Below, in pieces: positions 47,990-57,973 of a stretch of DNA of 64,000 bases. A program made the position numbers and the translations under genes. Origin of the DNA: Shewanella psychromarinicola (GTDB lineage: Bacteria > Pseudomonadota > Gammaproteobacteria > Enterobacterales > Shewanellaceae); assembly GCF_003855155.1 (NCBI RefSeq), contig NZ_CP034073.1, positions 3,100,001-3,164,000 of the forward strand. Direction: 5' to 3'. Under the pieces are notes generated by a model. The model made no database searches, was not told the DNA's origin, and saw only the letters and a program-made list of their open reading frames with translations. Every line of letters begins with the position of its first letter. Within the stretch, counting starts at the first letter, position 1.

Positions 47990-48844
47990 ATGGATACAGA
48001 TTTATTAAAAACCTTCTTAGAAGTGTCTCGCACTCGGCATTTTGGTAAAGCGGCTGAAAATCTTTACCTAACCCGAAGCGCTGTCAGTTTTAGGATAAAA
48101 CAGCTAGAAAATATTTTGGGGATAGCGCTATTTGAACGTTTGCGTAACAATATTCAGCCAACCCCCGCAGGCGAAAGAATGCTTGGCCATGCTGAAGCGG
48201 TGCTTAATGCTTGGGAAAGAGCAAAACAAGATATTATTTTAAATCAGCAGCACAGTGCCCAGTTGGCTTTGTCTGCTGGGGATAATATTTGGGATGCGTT
48301 TTTACAAGGTTTGTTACAACCATTACATTTACGCTTGGAAGGCGTGGCCTTAAGAACTGATGTCTTGCCGGCATTGGTAATGACTCGCCAACTTATTGAG
48401 CGCACCTTAGACATTGCGATTACTTTCGATCCGCCAAAGCTTGATGGGGTCACATTAGTTAAGCTTGCTCAAATCAAATTGTATTTAGTGTCCAAACAAC
48501 AGGGGATCACGCTTGATCAAACACCTTCTTTACCTTATATAAAAGTAGACTGGGGTACCGCGTTTAATATTACTCATGCTCAAGATTTTACTATGTTGCC
48601 GTTACCGGTATTGCATACAAGTTCTGCCCGTATGGCATTGGATTTTATTCTCAATAATGGTGGGTGCGCTTTTTTACCTGAAGCTCTCATTCGACCTTTT
48701 TTAGACAATGGCACCTTATATAACGTGGATGATGCACCATGTATCTATCGACATGTGTATGCGGCTTATTGGGCCAAAAATGAAAGAATTTCTTATATTG
48801 AACAAGCCATTTCAATTTTGAAAACTGATAAATGCGCTGATTAA
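47990..48844 (+). CDS. hdfR: LysR-type regulator HdfR
   Basis: A 284-aa LTTR. The N-terminal 65 residues MDTDLLKTFLEVSRTRHFGKAA and LTRSAVSFRIKQLENILG closely match E. coli HdfR, a regulator linked to flagellar genes and glutamate synthase. The C-terminal effector domain is more diverged. Pairing with maoP on the opposite strand supports the name. It converges with dgkA at 18 bp. Confidence 0.85.
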   Translation: MDTDLLKTFLEVSRTRHFGKAAENLYLTRSAVSFRIKQLENILGIALFERLRNNIQPTPAGERMLGHAEAVLNAWERAKQDIILNQQHSAQLALSAGDNIWDAFLQGLLQPLHLRLEGVALRTDVLPALVMTRQLIERTLDIAITFDPPKLDGVTLVKLAQIKLYLVSKQQGITLDQTPSLPYIKVDWGTAFNITHAQDFTMLPLPVLHTSSARMALDFILNNGGCAFLPEALIRPFLDNGTLYNVDDAPCIYRHVYAAYWAKNERISYIEQAISILKTDKCAD

Positions 48845-48861
48845 TCTTTGCTTGGCTGTTA

Positions 48862-49233
48862 TTAAAACAGTAATGGCCAAATAATGATGCTCCAGGTGAG
48901 CGCGCACAATACTAAACTGATAAATACTGCTGCAGAAGCGATGTCTTTTGCCTGACCACTGAGAGGGTGGATCTCATCACCAATACGATCAACAACGGCT
49001 TCAATAGCTGAGTTCAACAATTCGACAATCAATACAATTAACACGGTCATGATAAGCAAAATACGCTCAGGTGTGCTGATGTTGATCAACAGTACAATGG
49101 GTAACATTATGCAAGCAAGCACGGTTTCTTGCCTAAATGCCGCTTCATTTTTCCACGCGGACATCAGACCTTTCATTGAAAATCCCGTAGCCCGAAAAAC
49201 GCGTTTTAGACCGTGATTATTCTCTGGTTTCAT
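48862..49233 (-). CDS. dgkA: Diacylglycerol kinase DgkA
   Basis: A 123-aa membrane enzyme that phosphorylates diacylglycerol, recycling lipid from osmoregulated-glucan synthesis. Three membrane helices follow an amphipathic N-terminus. Signatures: EAAFRQETVLA and the catalytic ELLNSAIEAVVDRIGDEIHPLSGQAKDIASAAV. Start Met 49233 gives the family length (122 aa). The frame runs on upstream to 49368, but that part lies in a repeat element and is not expected to be translated. Confidence 0.93.
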   Translation of the reverse strand: MKPENNHGLKRVFRATGFSMKGLMSAWKNEAAFRQETVLACIMLPIVLLINISTPERILLIMTVLIVLIVELLNSAIEAVVDRIGDEIHPLSGQAKDIASAAVFISLVLCALTWSIIIWPLLF

Positions 49234-49305
49234 TTTGTTAATTATCTTTTGGGTTTTATTTGCGTAGATTGTAACATTCCGTTCATATGCTTCCAGTAGT
49301 AATTT

Positions 49306-49500
49306 AATCTCAGTTCGGAATAATAAAAGGTTATCAAACAGCTCTTTGTCCTGGTATCTGCGTTGCATTGACTTGCAATAGGTACACTATTATCGCGTCA
49401 ATCCGTTTTGTTAGTAAAGCAAATGACAAGTTTGATATGAATTAGGTGAAAGAGTTTGCGCTTAGCTTACCAACCCCACGTCTTAGCCTGAGTTGAGGTT
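49306..49500 (+). repeat. MITE-like dispersed repeat, copy C
   Basis: 195 bp. Left end AATCTCAGTTCGGAATAAT, right end TTAGCCTGAGTTGAGGTT. Inside it keeps TTATCAAACAG, CTCTTTGTCC, GTTTTGTTAGTAAAGCAAATG and AAGTTTGATATGAATTAGG in the same order as copy B. It lies 73 bp upstream of the dgkA start and creates an artificial N-terminal extension of that frame. Confidence 0.75.
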
Positions 49501-49845
49501 GATTTAACCTTAATGATGTGTCGCAGGGAAAAGAAAACACCTATTTTAGTAAGTTCATGATGGCCTCATCACGGGTCAATGGGTATCAGAGTAGGCTGTA
49601 GCATTGATTGGATAATTCTGCTGTTTGTACTAGGCTTTAATATATTCAATTTAACAACGATAGGATCTCGATAAGTACGAATTTGTGGTTTTATCAAAGG
49701 TACGATTATGTATTAAAAGGTTTTTATTGGTATGACTTGGAAAGCGCTTTGTGGCCAATAAGTACAACTTATCGAGGATCAACATAATTTTTCAACGAAA
49801 GCGAAATAAACATTATATGGATTTAATTAAAAGCAAGGATTGCAT
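49501..49845. other. Intergenic stretch upstream of the DNA ligase gene
   Basis: 345 bp, AT-rich, no gene. It should contain the promoter of the ligase gene. Confidence 0.4.
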
Positions 49846-50694
49846 ATGCGTAGGATACCCACTCTTTTATTTTCGCTGATTGTTGCACTGTATTGTTTAC
49901 CTACAAACAGTGAAGTTTTATCCACACCGCCCATTCAGTTAGCAACTCAATATCAACAAGACACAGTGGTGGCTGAGTATTTAGTGAGTGAAAAACTAGA
50001 TGGCGTTCGAGGCTATTGGGATGGTAGTAACATGCTGACTCGTAGCGGCAGAAAAGTGGCTTTACCTGCGTCGTTTACTCTTGGCTTTCCTCATGTGGCC
50101 ATTGACGGTGAACTATGGTTAGGTCGAAATCGTTTCGAGCAGATTTCTGCGTTGGTTCGACGTCAACAAGTACCCGATCAAGAATGGCAGGAGGTAAGGT
50201 TTATGATGTTTGACTTACCACAGCATCCAGGGCCCTTTAGTGAACGTTATTCTGCGATGAAAATGATGGTAGAACAAACCGCTTCCACTCATCTACAGGT
50301 TATTAAGCAGGAAACTGTGGCTTCAACCGAAGCACTGTTTACGATACTAGATGGCGTTGTTAATGCTGGTGGGGAAGGGTTAATGTTACATTATCAGCAA
50401 GCTCATTATGTAGTGGGGCGCAGTGAGTATATTATTAAACTAAAGCCCAAGTATGATGCTGAAGCTGTGGTGATTGGCCATACTCAAGGAAAAGGTAAGT
50501 ATCGAGGTAAGCTGGGCGCTCTGGTGGTAAAAACGCCCGCGGGATTGGTGTTTAATGTTGGCAGTGGTCTAAGCGATAAACAACGAGAAAATCCACCCTT
50601 GGTGGGGTCGATAATTACTTATCAGTATCTAGGGTTTACTCAAAAAGGGACGCCAAGATTTGCCTCCTTTTTACGAGAAAGGCCGTCACAATAA
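49846..50694 (+). CDS. Exported ATP-dependent DNA ligase (Lig E type)
   Basis: A 282-aa ligase with a minimal two-domain build (nucleotidyltransferase + OB fold). Motif I is SEKLDGVRGYW with the nucleophile Lys50. TRSGRKV (Ia), IDGELWLG (III), GEGLMLH (IV) and IIKLKPKYDAEAVVIG (V) follow, and the OB domain ends near FASFLRERP. Residues 1-22 form a signal peptide (LIVALYCLPTNSE), so it acts in the periplasm, as proposed for Lig E in Neisseria and Vibrio relatives. Start ATG 49846, with AAGGA upstream. Confidence 0.88.
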   Translation: MRRIPTLLFSLIVALYCLPTNSEVLSTPPIQLATQYQQDTVVAEYLVSEKLDGVRGYWDGSNMLTRSGRKVALPASFTLGFPHVAIDGELWLGRNRFEQISALVRRQQVPDQEWQEVRFMMFDLPQHPGPFSERYSAMKMMVEQTASTHLQVIKQETVASTEALFTILDGVVNAGGEGLMLHYQQAHYVVGRSEYIIKLKPKYDAEAVVIGHTQGKGKYRGKLGALVVKTPAGLVFNVGSGLSDKQRENPPLVGSIITYQYLGFTQKGTPRFASFLRERPSQ

Positions 50695-50842
50695 CATGTC
50701 ATATTCATTCAACCACTGTGACATGTTGAGCCGCGAGTTAATGTAAAGCTCAAATGAACAAGGCTAAGTGATGAAAAATGCGCTTAAGGTATAGGCCCCA
50801 GAGTCAGTGATGAATTGAAACTGGAGATAATGGCGGTTATAA

Positions 50843-51328
50843 ATGATGGATGATAAAGATCTTTTAAATGTAAACTCCGTCCTCTTTGTATGTATGGGCA
50901 ATATTTGCCGTTCACCGACGGCAGAGGCGGTATTTAGGCAGCAAATAAAACACTACCCACTTCAGCTGGAAATCGATTCTGCTGGTACTATTGCCTATCA
51001 TCAAGGTCATTCTCCTGACCGGCGCAGTATTATTGCTGGTAATAAGCGCGGACTTGATTTTTCGGGAATGAAAGCACGACAGGTGATAGACACCGACTTT
51101 GAACGATTTGATTTAATTCTAGCAGCAGATTTTGTTAATCTAGCTGATTTGACCGAACGATGTCCTGCCCATTTGCGTTATAAATTACAGTTGATGTTAA
51201 GCTTTGGTGATTCGTTAGTCGAAGAAGTACCGGATCCATATTATGGTGGTGAAAGAGGGTTTGAGATGGTTATCGATTTGCTAGAAGCCAGTTTAATGGC
51301 ATTGGCGATAAAGCTAGCTTCACGTTGA
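50843..51328 (+). CDS. Low-molecular-weight protein-tyrosine phosphatase
   Basis: A 161-aa phosphatase with the P-loop VCMGNICRS (Cys17, Arg23) and the general acid in VPDPYYGG. It removes phosphate from protein tyrosines; partners are often exopolysaccharide tyrosine kinases, but none is nearby. The start codon overlaps a 7-codon mini-frame (ATG 50830, stop TGA 50851-50853), which has the only good ribosome binding site (GGAG). This suggests translational coupling, or that the true start is not well placed. Confidence 0.86.
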   Translation: MMDDKDLLNVNSVLFVCMGNICRSPTAEAVFRQQIKHYPLQLEIDSAGTIAYHQGHSPDRRSIIAGNKRGLDFSGMKARQVIDTDFERFDLILAADFVNLADLTERCPAHLRYKLQLMLSFGDSLVEEVPDPYYGGERGFEMVIDLLEASLMALAIKLASR

Positions 51329-51404
51329 AATATTATTGCGTCAGCAACGTTCTCTTCAATGACGAGGTCGACATTCAGTTGACGACCTAGTCCATTTATT
51401 GTGC

Positions 51405-52346
51405 TTAATCGTTATAACGTTTACCGGAGCGTTTAAGTTTCTCTTGTTCTATTTTCTGCTGTTTAATGAGTTCTTTCTCCGCTAATTTACGTGCAACTTC
51501 CTCTTTTTCTACTTCAGCCATCGCTGGGGTTTCAAGGCTTAATAGGCCGATTTTCCCTGAGCGGTATTCATGTAGTAATAGTTCAGATACTTTATGGTAA
51601 TCAACTCGTGCGCCAGGGCGAAGTGCTCCGCGAGAACGACTGATAGCTTCAAGTAATTCGATATCGCTGGCTGGTAGCGATTGAAGCTTATAACGTTCGC
51701 AAATTTCGTCAGGATAGGCTTTAAGGAAATAGCCTGCAGCAAACATGGCCACATCTTCGTATTCCATTGCGGTATCTTTAATTGCACCAGTGACAGCAAG
51801 GCGATAGCTACTGGCTTCATTGTCCACTTTTGGCCATAAAATGCCCGGAGTATCCGACAGTACGATTCCGTTACGCAAGTTAATACGTTGCTGACGTCTT
51901 GTGACTGCAGGTTCATTACCTGTTTTGGCTATAGTGCGACCCGCTAAGGTATTAATAATCGTTGATTTACCGACGTTAGGTATGCCCATGATCATGGTGC
52001 GGATGTCTTTTTCCATGATGTCACGGTGTGGCACCAGCTTACGGCAAAGATCTGGAATGCTTCTTACCATAGCGGGTTGTAACGTTGTGATTGCTGATGC
52101 CTGAACGCCTTGTTCACGTTCTAAGTATTCAATCCACTGAGCCGTGACCTCAGGATCCGCTAAATCAGACTTATTGAGTAATTTAATACAGGGTCTATCA
52201 CCACGTAGTTGTGACACCATTGGGTTTTCACTGCTGTAGGGAATACGTGCATCGAGCACTTCAATAACGAGATCCACTTGAGGCATTGCCTCCTCGATCT
52301 CTTTACGTGCTTTGTGCATGTGTCCTGGATACCACTGAATTGCCAT
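51405..52346 (-). CDS. Circularly permuted GTPase YlqF/RbgA-like
   Basis: A 313-aa GTPase with motif order G4-G1-G3, the permuted type: NKSD near residue 58, then GIPNVGKST (G1) near 126 and DTPG (G3) near 167. The N-terminus MAIQWYPGHMHKARKEI is the YlqF signature and the C-terminal helical domain is complete. RbgA/YlqF proteins mature the 50S ribosomal subunit. A basic tail (KEEVARKLAEKELIKQQKIEQ) may touch rRNA. Confidence 0.9.
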   Translation of the reverse strand: MAIQWYPGHMHKARKEIEEAMPQVDLVIEVLDARIPYSSENPMVSQLRGDRPCIKLLNKSDLADPEVTAQWIEYLEREQGVQASAITTLQPAMVRSIPDLCRKLVPHRDIMEKDIRTMIMGIPNVGKSTIINTLAGRTIAKTGNEPAVTRRQQRINLRNGIVLSDTPGILWPKVDNEASSYRLAVTGAIKDTAMEYEDVAMFAAGYFLKAYPDEICERYKLQSLPASDIELLEAISRSRGALRPGARVDYHKVSELLLHEYRSGKIGLLSLETPAMAEVEKEEVARKLAEKELIKQQKIEQEKLKRSGKRYND

Positions 52347-52424
52347 GATGTTGCCTTATAAATCGGAAAATAAATACAATATATACAAAAGTGATATTCT
52401 ACCTCGTTAGCCGATTAAATACAT

Positions 52425-52447
52425 AAAAAAAGCGCCGGAAGGCGCTT
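52425..52447 (-). terminator. Terminator of the 2-oxoglutarate oxygenase gene
   Basis: On the minus strand: AAGCGCC, TTCC loop, GGCGCTTTTTTT. Confidence 0.85.
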
Positions 52448-52476
52448 AGTATCGTCGTAAAATGAAGTCTTAATGC

Positions 52477-53316
52477 TTAAATAAGGCCTAATTCCCGTAA
52501 TCTTTCCTTTAAATAGCTGTCAGCAGTATAACGGTCTGATAACACCACTTCTGGATTGGGGTGCAAAAACAGCGGTAATGAGATCCGCGATTTAGTTTTG
52601 TCAGTCCCTTCAGGGTTTATCACTCTATGGGATGTTGATGGAAAATAGCCGCCAGATGCTTCTTGGAGCATGTCACCGATATTAATGATAATACTACCAA
52701 AATCACTAGGTACATCTATCCATTCACCTTCTTTGGTGAGAACTTGTAAGCCTGGTTCATTGGCAGCTGGCAACAGAGTGATCAAATTTATGTCTTCATG
52801 TGCAGCCGCTCTAATTGCGCCCATTTCCTCATCTCCTTTCATCGGAGGATAATGCAGAATACGCAACAATGTTTGTTGGCTCTTTGCGATCATGTCGGGC
52901 AATGGAATGCTATATTTAGCGGCGACTTCAGCTGGGGTATATTGTTCAATCCAACTCAGTAGTTCAGTTGCTAATGTATTTGCGTGTTCGTAGTAGGCAA
53001 TAATATTTGCTTTTAACGACTCAGGAATACGTCCCCTAGGATAGACATGATAATATTCTTTGATATCTTTTACGTTGTTGCCTTTGGCGGTTTCAGAAAT
53101 CGATGCGGGAAAGAATCCATCGTGTGTTTCTGGTGTAAACAAAAAGTCATGTTTTTGTTCAGACTGAAAAAAGTTGTACCATTCTTGATAAATATCTTCG
53201 ACAAGTTGCTTTTGAATAGGGTGGTTAGATAATACACCAAAGCCTGTTTGTTGAAGCGATTCAACAAAACGCTCAGCACTATCAGGTGCTAGGTAATCAA
53301 TTGTATTTAGTTTCAT
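52477..53316 (-). CDS. 2-oxoglutarate/Fe(II) oxygenase, isopenicillin-N-synthase-like
   Basis: A 279-aa member of the IPNS/2OG-Fe(II) oxygenase family. The iron ligands are in AAHEDINLITLL (HxD) and STSHRVINP (His), and the Arg in SRISLPLFL would bind 2-oxoglutarate. The DIOX_N-type start KLNTIDYLAPDSAERFVESL is present. The substrate is unknown; the gene stands alone. Start ATG 53316 was chosen; the frame extends 10 codons to a GTG. Confidence 0.83.
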   Translation of the reverse strand: MKLNTIDYLAPDSAERFVESLQQTGFGVLSNHPIQKQLVEDIYQEWYNFFQSEQKHDFLFTPETHDGFFPASISETAKGNNVKDIKEYYHVYPRGRIPESLKANIIAYYEHANTLATELLSWIEQYTPAEVAAKYSIPLPDMIAKSQQTLLRILHYPPMKGDEEMGAIRAAAHEDINLITLLPAANEPGLQVLTKEGEWIDVPSDFGSIIINIGDMLQEASGGYFPSTSHRVINPEGTDKTKSRISLPLFLHPNPEVVLSDRYTADSYLKERLRELGLI

Positions 53317-53475
53317 TTTGTATTTCTTATTAGTGTGTTGACCCACCGCTAATGGTAACCTTAGTCACACTTTGTCGCAATTATTTGCGTGTCATCATAT
53401 TATTTGATTGAACTGATGCCGCGGATTTCACGTATTCTTTATTTAAGCGACAAGTAAACTCAATGAGAGCAGACA

Positions 53476-54393
53476 ATGAATAAACTAACCGAATTTGAAC
53501 AGTACGTTATCGAGCAAAAGGGCACTGAACGTCCCTTTAGTGGCGAATTTGTCGATCATGATGCTCAAGGTGTGTATTTGTGTAAAAAATGCGATGCACC
53601 ACTTTATAATAGTGAATATAAATTTAATGCACATTGTGGCTGGCCCGCATTTGATGATGAGATTGAGGGAGCCGTAAAGCATACACTCGATGCTGATGGT
53701 CATCGAACCGAAATTACCTGTGCCCAATGTGGTGGCCATTTAGGCCATGTATTTGAAGGTGAACACCTAACGGATAACAATATTCGTCATTGTGTGAATT
53801 CTGTGTCGATGATTTTTAAATCCTCTGATGAGTTAACTCAATCAAGTTTGGCAACGCCTTCTTACGAAAAAGCGACTTTTGGCGCGGGTTGCTTTTGGTG
53901 TGTTGAAGCCATTTTTGCTCAGCTTAATGGCGTGCAAAGTGCGACTTCAGGTTATTGTGGCGGTGATGCTAAAGATGCCAATTATGATGCGGTGTGTTCT
54001 GGTAAAACAGCACATGCAGAAGTCATTCATATTGAGTTCGATTCGGCCGTTATTCAATATGAAACACTGCTTAGCGTGTTATTTGAAAGCCACGACCCCA
54101 CCACACTTAACCAACAGGGTAATGATAAAGGCCCACAGTATCGGTCGGTAATTTTTACTCATAACAGTGCTCAAATAGATGCCGCCAACCGATTTATTAA
54201 TCGGTTAACGGAACAACAAGTTTGGTCTAGGCCGATAGTGACCGAAATCAGTGCGTTCGACACGTTTTACCCCGCTGAAAGCTATCACGATGACTACTTT
54301 GCTAAAAATGGGCAACAGCCTTACTGTCAGTTAGTCGTTAAGCCTAAATTTGATAAAGTCATGAGTAAATTTGCTGATAAACGTAAAGTATAA
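53476..54393 (+). CDS. msrBA: Fused methionine sulfoxide reductase MsrB-MsrA
   Basis: A 305-aa bifunctional repair enzyme. The MsrB domain (residues ~1-118) has zinc Cys pairs CKKC and CAQC and the catalytic Cys in RHCVNSVSM; it reduces the R-epimer. The MsrA domain (~130-300) has GAGCFWCVEAIF with its catalytic Cys and reduces the S-epimer. The order B-then-A is the reverse of the common A-B fusions such as PilB. No signal peptide, so cytoplasmic. RBS GAGAG upstream; a strong terminator follows. Confidence 0.93.
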   Translation: MNKLTEFEQYVIEQKGTERPFSGEFVDHDAQGVYLCKKCDAPLYNSEYKFNAHCGWPAFDDEIEGAVKHTLDADGHRTEITCAQCGGHLGHVFEGEHLTDNNIRHCVNSVSMIFKSSDELTQSSLATPSYEKATFGAGCFWCVEAIFAQLNGVQSATSGYCGGDAKDANYDAVCSGKTAHAEVIHIEFDSAVIQYETLLSVLFESHDPTTLNQQGNDKGPQYRSVIFTHNSAQIDAANRFINRLTEQQVWSRPIVTEISAFDTFYPAESYHDDYFAKNGQQPYCQLVVKPKFDKVMSKFADKRKV

Positions 54394-54434
54394 ACCAATG
54401 GGTTTGTTGTGCTGAAAGAACGGGATAAACAGAT

Positions 54435-54473
54435 AAAAAAAGGGGGCATTGATTATTCAATGGCCCTTTTTTT
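54435..54473 (+). terminator. Terminator of msrBA
   Basis: AAAAAGGGGGCATTGA / TCAATGGCCCTTTTTTT with a short loop. Confidence 0.85.
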
Positions 54474-54532
54474 GTATTACAGTTATGTCCGGAAATGTGT
54501 TTACACTTTTAGGTCGAGACAATTTTTTCAAT

Positions 54533-54557
54533 AAAAAAGCCATGCTTAGCATGGCTT
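54533..54557 (-). terminator. Terminator of rne
   Basis: On the minus strand: AGCCATGC, TAA loop, GCATGGCTTTTTT. A second hairpin, AATAGGGCT/AGCCCTATT (54565-54587), sits between it and the rne stop and may protect the 3' end. Confidence 0.75.
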
Positions 54558-54592
54558 AATCAACAATAGGGCTTAGTTAGCCCTATTTAGCG

Positions 54593-57500
54593 TTACTCTC
54601 CAGGGCGAGTCATATCAGCTGATGCACTGTTATTCATTGCTACTTTCGGAGCATTGGTTTCAGTTGCTTGTGCTTGATAAGTACGTCCTTGAGGTACGGC
54701 CTTCTGTTCACGGACATCTACGGTAGGTTTAGTCGTGTCAGATGACACCATAGAACCAAAGCGACTTGTTTTCACCGGTGCTTTTGCTGCTGTGGCGACA
54801 TCAGCAGAAACGATTGCTGGCGCAACTTCTTTTGCCGCTGCCGGCTTAGCTTGACGGACAATAGCCGCAGGCTTAGCCGTCGGGGCTGATGCATTGGCTG
54901 CAACCGCTTTATCTTGTTTGCTGCTCACTGCAGTTGTTTTCTCTGTTTCTGCAGTATCGGCGACTGGCGCTTGTACAGCTGGAACAGCAACAGGCGTTTT
55001 AGCAACTTCAACGGCCGCTTTATCTTCGGCTACTTCAGGAGCTTTTACTACCGGAGGTGTTTGAGGTACTTCCTCTTTAGCCTCTGGCTTGTCAGCAACA
55101 ACAATCGTTGGCTCGACATCAGCCTTGGTCACTTCAGCCTTGTTAGCGTCAGTCTTCACCATTTCCACAGCCGTACTAACTGTTTCAACAACAGCCTCAG
55201 TAACAGGGGCATTATCCTGGGTTTGATTTCTGCTTAGCTCAGCGTCTAATTGCTTCTCTAGCTCATCATTAGGAGTGAAAACGGCTTGCTGCGTTGAACC
55301 GGATTCATCATCACGACGACGACGTTGACCAGCAGCACGTAGATGACGAGGACTGCGACGGCTTCGACGTTGACCTTCACGACCTTCAGCTTTGGTGTCA
55401 TCGGTTTCATTTTCTGATGCGGTATCTTCAGTGTCAGTGCTTGACTCATCCGTTTCATTGGCAACATCAGCATTAGCAACGACAGTTTCACTGTTAGTGT
55501 TAACATCGGCTTCAATTGCTTCCGCTTTACCTTCAACGACATCAGTCGTGTCGGTGTTAACTGGCTCAGTAGTCGTAACGTTTGTTACTTCAGTCGCTTG
55601 AGTGATAACGCTCTCTGCTGGTGTTTCAGTCGTTTGTTCAGTTTTCTCTTTACGAGGTTGACGACGACTACGCGGCGGTCTCGTTTCTGATGTTTTATCC
55701 TCAGATACTTTTGACTCTACGGCTTTAGCTTCAGATGTTATTACATCGACTGATTGGTCACTTGATTCATTAACATCGGTTGCTGATAATGCTTCATTCT
55801 GTTCGCTTTCAATACGCACTTTACGACGTAAGTTACGACGCTGGCGACGTTCACGAGCAGCTTCTTGCTTTGGAGACTTTTCTGTAGTGACTTTACTGTC
55901 TGTTGCTTTAGTTTCTGTTGCTTTTGATTCTGTTACTTTGGTTTCATTGACTTGTAATGGCTTGTCAACTTTTTCATTTCTCGGCTTGTTTTTTGCGTTG
56001 TCGTCTTGACCTGTGTTTCTGCTATTACGTTCATTACGCTTATTTTGAGGACGAGCCTCTGTGCCTTCTTTTGATTTGTCGCTGTCATTGCGCTGACGGC
56101 GGCTATCATTACGACTGTCATTACGCTTGTCATTACGGTTAGTACTGTCGTTACGTGTGTCATTACGACGAGTGTTACGACGGTTACTCGTCGGCGCATT
56201 TTCTTTGGTTTGCGGTACCGCTTTGGTGTCTTTGACCTCAGCTTCATTAGCAGAAAACAAGGCACTAACCGCTGAGGCCATCCGAGCGAATAATCCTGGC
56301 TGACTAGGTGCTGCTGCCACAGGGGCGGTATTTACAGGTGTTACTTTTACAGCCGGTTTTGCGGTGTCTTCTGCTGCTTTTTGAGGGGCGGTGAAGCCTT
56401 TTAATGCAGGCTCTGGAGACGCTGCGCGCTCAAGTTTACGAGGCTCATACAGATTTGCGGCAGGTTGCTCAACACGCTTGTAGCTTGACTCAATGACTTC
56501 ATCATCACTTTTGCGACGAACCATTCGGTAATCCGGAGTCTGCATGTGTGCATCAGGGATAATGTACACTTCAACTTGGTGGCGTTCTTCAGTAATACGG
56601 ATCGTTTTACGTTTTTCATTTAATAAGAATGCCGCCACATCAACAGGCACAATGGCTTCGATTTGTGTGGTGTTTTCTTTAATGGCTTCTTCTTCCATTA
56701 AACGCAAAATAGACAGTGCTAAAGATTCGGTACTGCGAATAGTGCCTTGGCCATGACAACGTGGGCATATATGTGCTGCGGACTCTTCAAGTGAAGGGCG
56801 CAAACGTTGGCGTGACATTTCCATCAAACCAAATCGTGAAATACGGCCTAACTGCACGCGAGCTCGGTCATGGTGTACTGCATCACGTAAACGGTTTTCA
56901 ACTTCACGCTGATGGCGTACTGGTGTCATATCGATAAAGTCGATAACCACCAAACCACCTAAGTCACGAAGACGTAATTGACGTGCAATTTCATCTGCTG
57001 CTTCTAGGTTGGTGTTTAAAGCTGTTTCTTCGATATCGCCGCCTTTTGTTGCGCGGGCAGAGTTAATATCGATAGAGGTTAATGCTTCAGTTGGGTCGAT
57101 AACAATTGAGCCACCAGAAGGCAAGCGCACCTCACGTTGGAAAGCTGATTCAATTTGAGATTCGATTTGGAAGTGAGTAAATAGTGGCACTTCAGAATCG
57201 TATTGTTTCACGCGTTCAACAAAATCTGGGCGAACCAAACCAATATGCAGTTTAGCTTCTTCGAAAATGCGCGGGTGGTCGATAAGAATTTCGCCTACAT
57301 CGCGACGTAAATAATCGCGAATGGCACGAACAATCACATTACTTTCTTGGTGAATTAAGAATGGAGCCGTTTTACTTTGAGCGGCTTCTTGAATCGCATC
57401 CCAGTGATGTTGAAGTACTTTTAAGTCCCACTTTAACTCTGTGGACTCTTTGCCTACTCCAGCAGTACGGACGATTAACCCCATACCGTTAGGCACTTCA

Positions 57501-57973
57501 AGTTCCGACATCGCCTCTTTAAGCTCGGTACGCTCATCACCTTCAATACGACGTGAAATACCGCCAGCACGAGGGTTGTTTGGCATTAACACCAAATAAG
57601 AACCCGCAAGACTGATAAACGTCGTCAGTGCAGCACCTTTATTGCCACGTTCTTCTTTGTCGATTTGAACGATGACTTCTTGGCCTTCATGCACCACTTC
57701 TTTGATGTTAGGACGGCCTTGGAATGAATAACCTTTAGGGAAATATTCGCGACCAATTTCTTTCAGGGGTAAAAAGCCGTGCCGATCTGCGCCGTAGTCA
57801 ACAAAGGCTGCTTCAAGAGAGGGTTCTACGCGGGTGATTTTACCTTTATAGATATTTGATTTTTTCTGTTCGTGACCAGGACTTTCAATGTCTAAATCAT
57901 ACAGTTCTTGCCCATCAACTAGGGCTACGCGCAACTCTTCTGATTGAGTTGCATTAATTAACATACGTTTCAT
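54593..57973 (-). CDS. rne: Ribonuclease E
   Basis: An 1126-aa endoribonuclease, scaffold of the RNA degradosome. N-terminal catalytic half: S1 domain (~35-120), DNase-I-like site with Asp in [17 protein letters not shown] and VVIDFIDM (about 303 and 346), and the Zn-link CPRCHGQG (about 404-407). The C-terminal half (~510-1126) is disordered, with Arg/Asn/Asp repeats (NDSRNDSR) likely to bind RNA, long Thr/Glu/Val-rich low-complexity runs and Ala/Pro/Lys tails. The repeat-rich part generates spurious long frames on both strands. Confidence 0.96.
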   Translation of the reverse strand: MKRMLINATQSEELRVALVDGQELYDLDIESPGHEQKKSNIYKGKITRVEPSLEAAFVDYGADRHGFLPLKEIGREYFPKGYSFQGRPNIKEVVHEGQEVIVQIDKEERGNKGAALTTFISLAGSYLVLMPNNPRAGGISRRIEGDERTELKEAMSELEVPNGMGLIVRTAGVGKESTELKWDLKVLQHHWDAIQEAAQSKTAPFLIHQESNVIVRAIRDYLRRDVGEILIDHPRIFEEAKLHIGLVRPDFVERVKQYDSEVPLFTHFQIESQIESAFQREVRLPSGGSIVIDPTEALTSIDINSARATKGGDIEETALNTNLEAADEIARQLRLRDLGGLVVIDFIDMTPVRHQREVENRLRDAVHHDRARVQLGRISRFGLMEMSRQRLRPSLEESAAHICPRCHGQGTIRSTESLALSILRLMEEEAIKENTTQIEAIVPVDVAAFLLNEKRKTIRITEERHQVEVYIIPDAHMQTPDYRMVRRKSDDEVIESSYKRVEQPAANLYEPRKLERAASPEPALKGFTAPQKAAEDTAKPAVKVTPVNTAPVAAAPSQPGLFARMASAVSALFSANEAEVKDTKAVPQTKENAPTSNRRNTRRNDTRNDSTNRNDKRNDSRNDSRRQRNDSDKSKEGTEARPQNKRNERNSRNTGQDDNAKNKPRNEKVDKPLQVNETKVTESKATETKATDSKVTTEKSPKQEAARERRQRRNLRRKVRIESEQNEALSATDVNESSDQSVDVITSEAKAVESKVSEDKTSETRPPRSRRQPRKEKTEQTTETPAESVITQATEVTNVTTTEPVNTDTTDVVEGKAEAIEADVNTNSETVVANADVANETDESSTDTEDTASENETDDTKAEGREGQRRSRRSPRHLRAAGQRRRRDDESGSTQQAVFTPNDELEKQLDAELSRNQTQDNAPVTEAVVETVSTAVEMVKTDANKAEVTKADVEPTIVVADKPEAKEEVPQTPPVVKAPEVAEDKAAVEVAKTPVAVPAVQAPVADTAETEKTTAVSSKQDKAVAANASAPTAKPAAIVRQAKPAAAKEVAPAIVSADVATAAKAPVKTSRFGSMVSSDTTKPTVDVREQKAVPQGRTYQAQATETNAPKVAMNNSASADMTRPGE

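Noticed and set aside
55258..56265. Several long frames on both strands in the second half of rne
   Set aside because: They arise from low-complexity repeats in the disordered RNase E tail; rne itself explains the region.
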